Below, in pieces: positions 21,301-21,616 of a DNA stretch of 21,616 nt. Positions within the stretch are counted from its first letter, which is position 1, and every line of letters starts with the position of its first letter. The notes beneath the pieces were generated by a model. The model saw only the letters and a list, made by a program, of their open reading frames with translations. It was not told where the DNA came from and did not search any database. The position numbers and the translations under genes are program-made. The stretch comes from Trichoplax sp. H2 (taxonomy: Eukaryota; Placozoa; Uniplacotomia; Trichoplacea), in NCBI GenBank assembly GCA_003344405.1, contig NOWV01000420.1, forward strand, positions 1-21,616, in the 5' to 3' direction.

Positions 21301-21616
21301 GCTGTAATGTGTACTGAAATGATTCAGTGAATGGACATATTGTAGTCCGACTGTGAAAAATTAGTTAGCAGATGTTCTCACCTAAGTATTATTATAAGAT
21401 GACTCGTGAATGTTAGCTGCTGTAGAAGGGTATATAAGCCTGTCAGATAGTTGAATAAAGCAGTTCTCAATTGTCTAGTTGAGTTTAACGTAGAATCAAA
21501 GGCGTCTAAATTCTTGTGAGGTAGTTAAGGGATACTGAATCCCGGAGACTATAGTAATTTAGAGATTTGTTTTACGTTATCCTTATCACGAAGCTGGTTT
21601 GTGACAATTGCATGCT
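21301..21616 (+). promoter_or_regulatory. Possible promoter or LTR-like segment at the window end
   Basis: A good TATA box (tatataag, 21431-21438) is followed by AATAAA at 21454-21459 and by less AT-rich sequence to the window end. This arrangement occurs in retrotransposon LTRs and also in ordinary TATA promoters. No LTR termini, primer-binding site or gag/pol frame can be shown, because the window stops. Confidence 0.25.

Overview
The window is eukaryotic nuclear DNA, most likely from an early-branching animal. A placozoan such as Trichoplax or Hoilungia is my guess from the AT-rich background, the short GT-AG introns (about 70-430 bp for most) and the animal-like proteins; I could not test this. 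No prokaryotic organisation is present. Four spliced protein genes can be reconstructed exon by exon, with every junction in phase: NAA50 (+, N-alpha-acetyltransferase 50), two tandem ENDOG paralogues (+, mitochondrial endonuclease G) and PSMC4 (-, 26S proteasome ATPase Rpt3). 

Layout: 1-745 is a short satellite built from GTAC-rich arrays; 746-1160 is an unresolved, higher-GC stretch; 1275-3227 is NAA50 (6 exons); 3228-5466 is intergenic and holds a diverged tandem duplication of roughly 450 bp interrupted by a possible insertion; 5467-8426 is ENDOG copy 1 (9 exons); 8427-9680 is a spacer that holds a 43-bp relic of a PSMC4 exon; 9681-13418 is ENDOG copy 2 (9 exons, same intron positions and phases); 13419-15117 is a convergent spacer with another diverged tandem repeat and what looks like an intron-less relic of ENDOG exons 8-9; 15118-17100 (plus an uncertain first exon) is PSMC4 with seven supported coding exons, one intron being GC-AG; 17101-18180 holds the uncertain PSMC4 5' part and otherwise nothing clear; about 18180-19712 is a higher-GC island carrying the same GTAC motif family and a large nested inverted repeat; 19713-21616 is AT-rich DNA with a two-copy tandem repeat of about 100 bp and, at the end, a TATA/AATAAA arrangement. 

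The most informative pattern is the gene order ENDOG(+) / PSMC4 relic(-) / ENDOG(+) / ENDOG relic(+) / PSMC4(-). The PSMC4 relic sits downstream of ENDOG copy 1 in the same orientation that the live PSMC4 has to ENDOG copy 2. This suggests that an ENDOG-PSMC4 block, not ENDOG alone, was duplicated in tandem, and that the extra PSMC4 then decayed. The four genes do not form a pathway: NAA50 and PSMC4 are housekeeping proteostasis genes, and ENDOG is a mitochondrial nuclease with a duplicated copy whose active-site flank has diverged.
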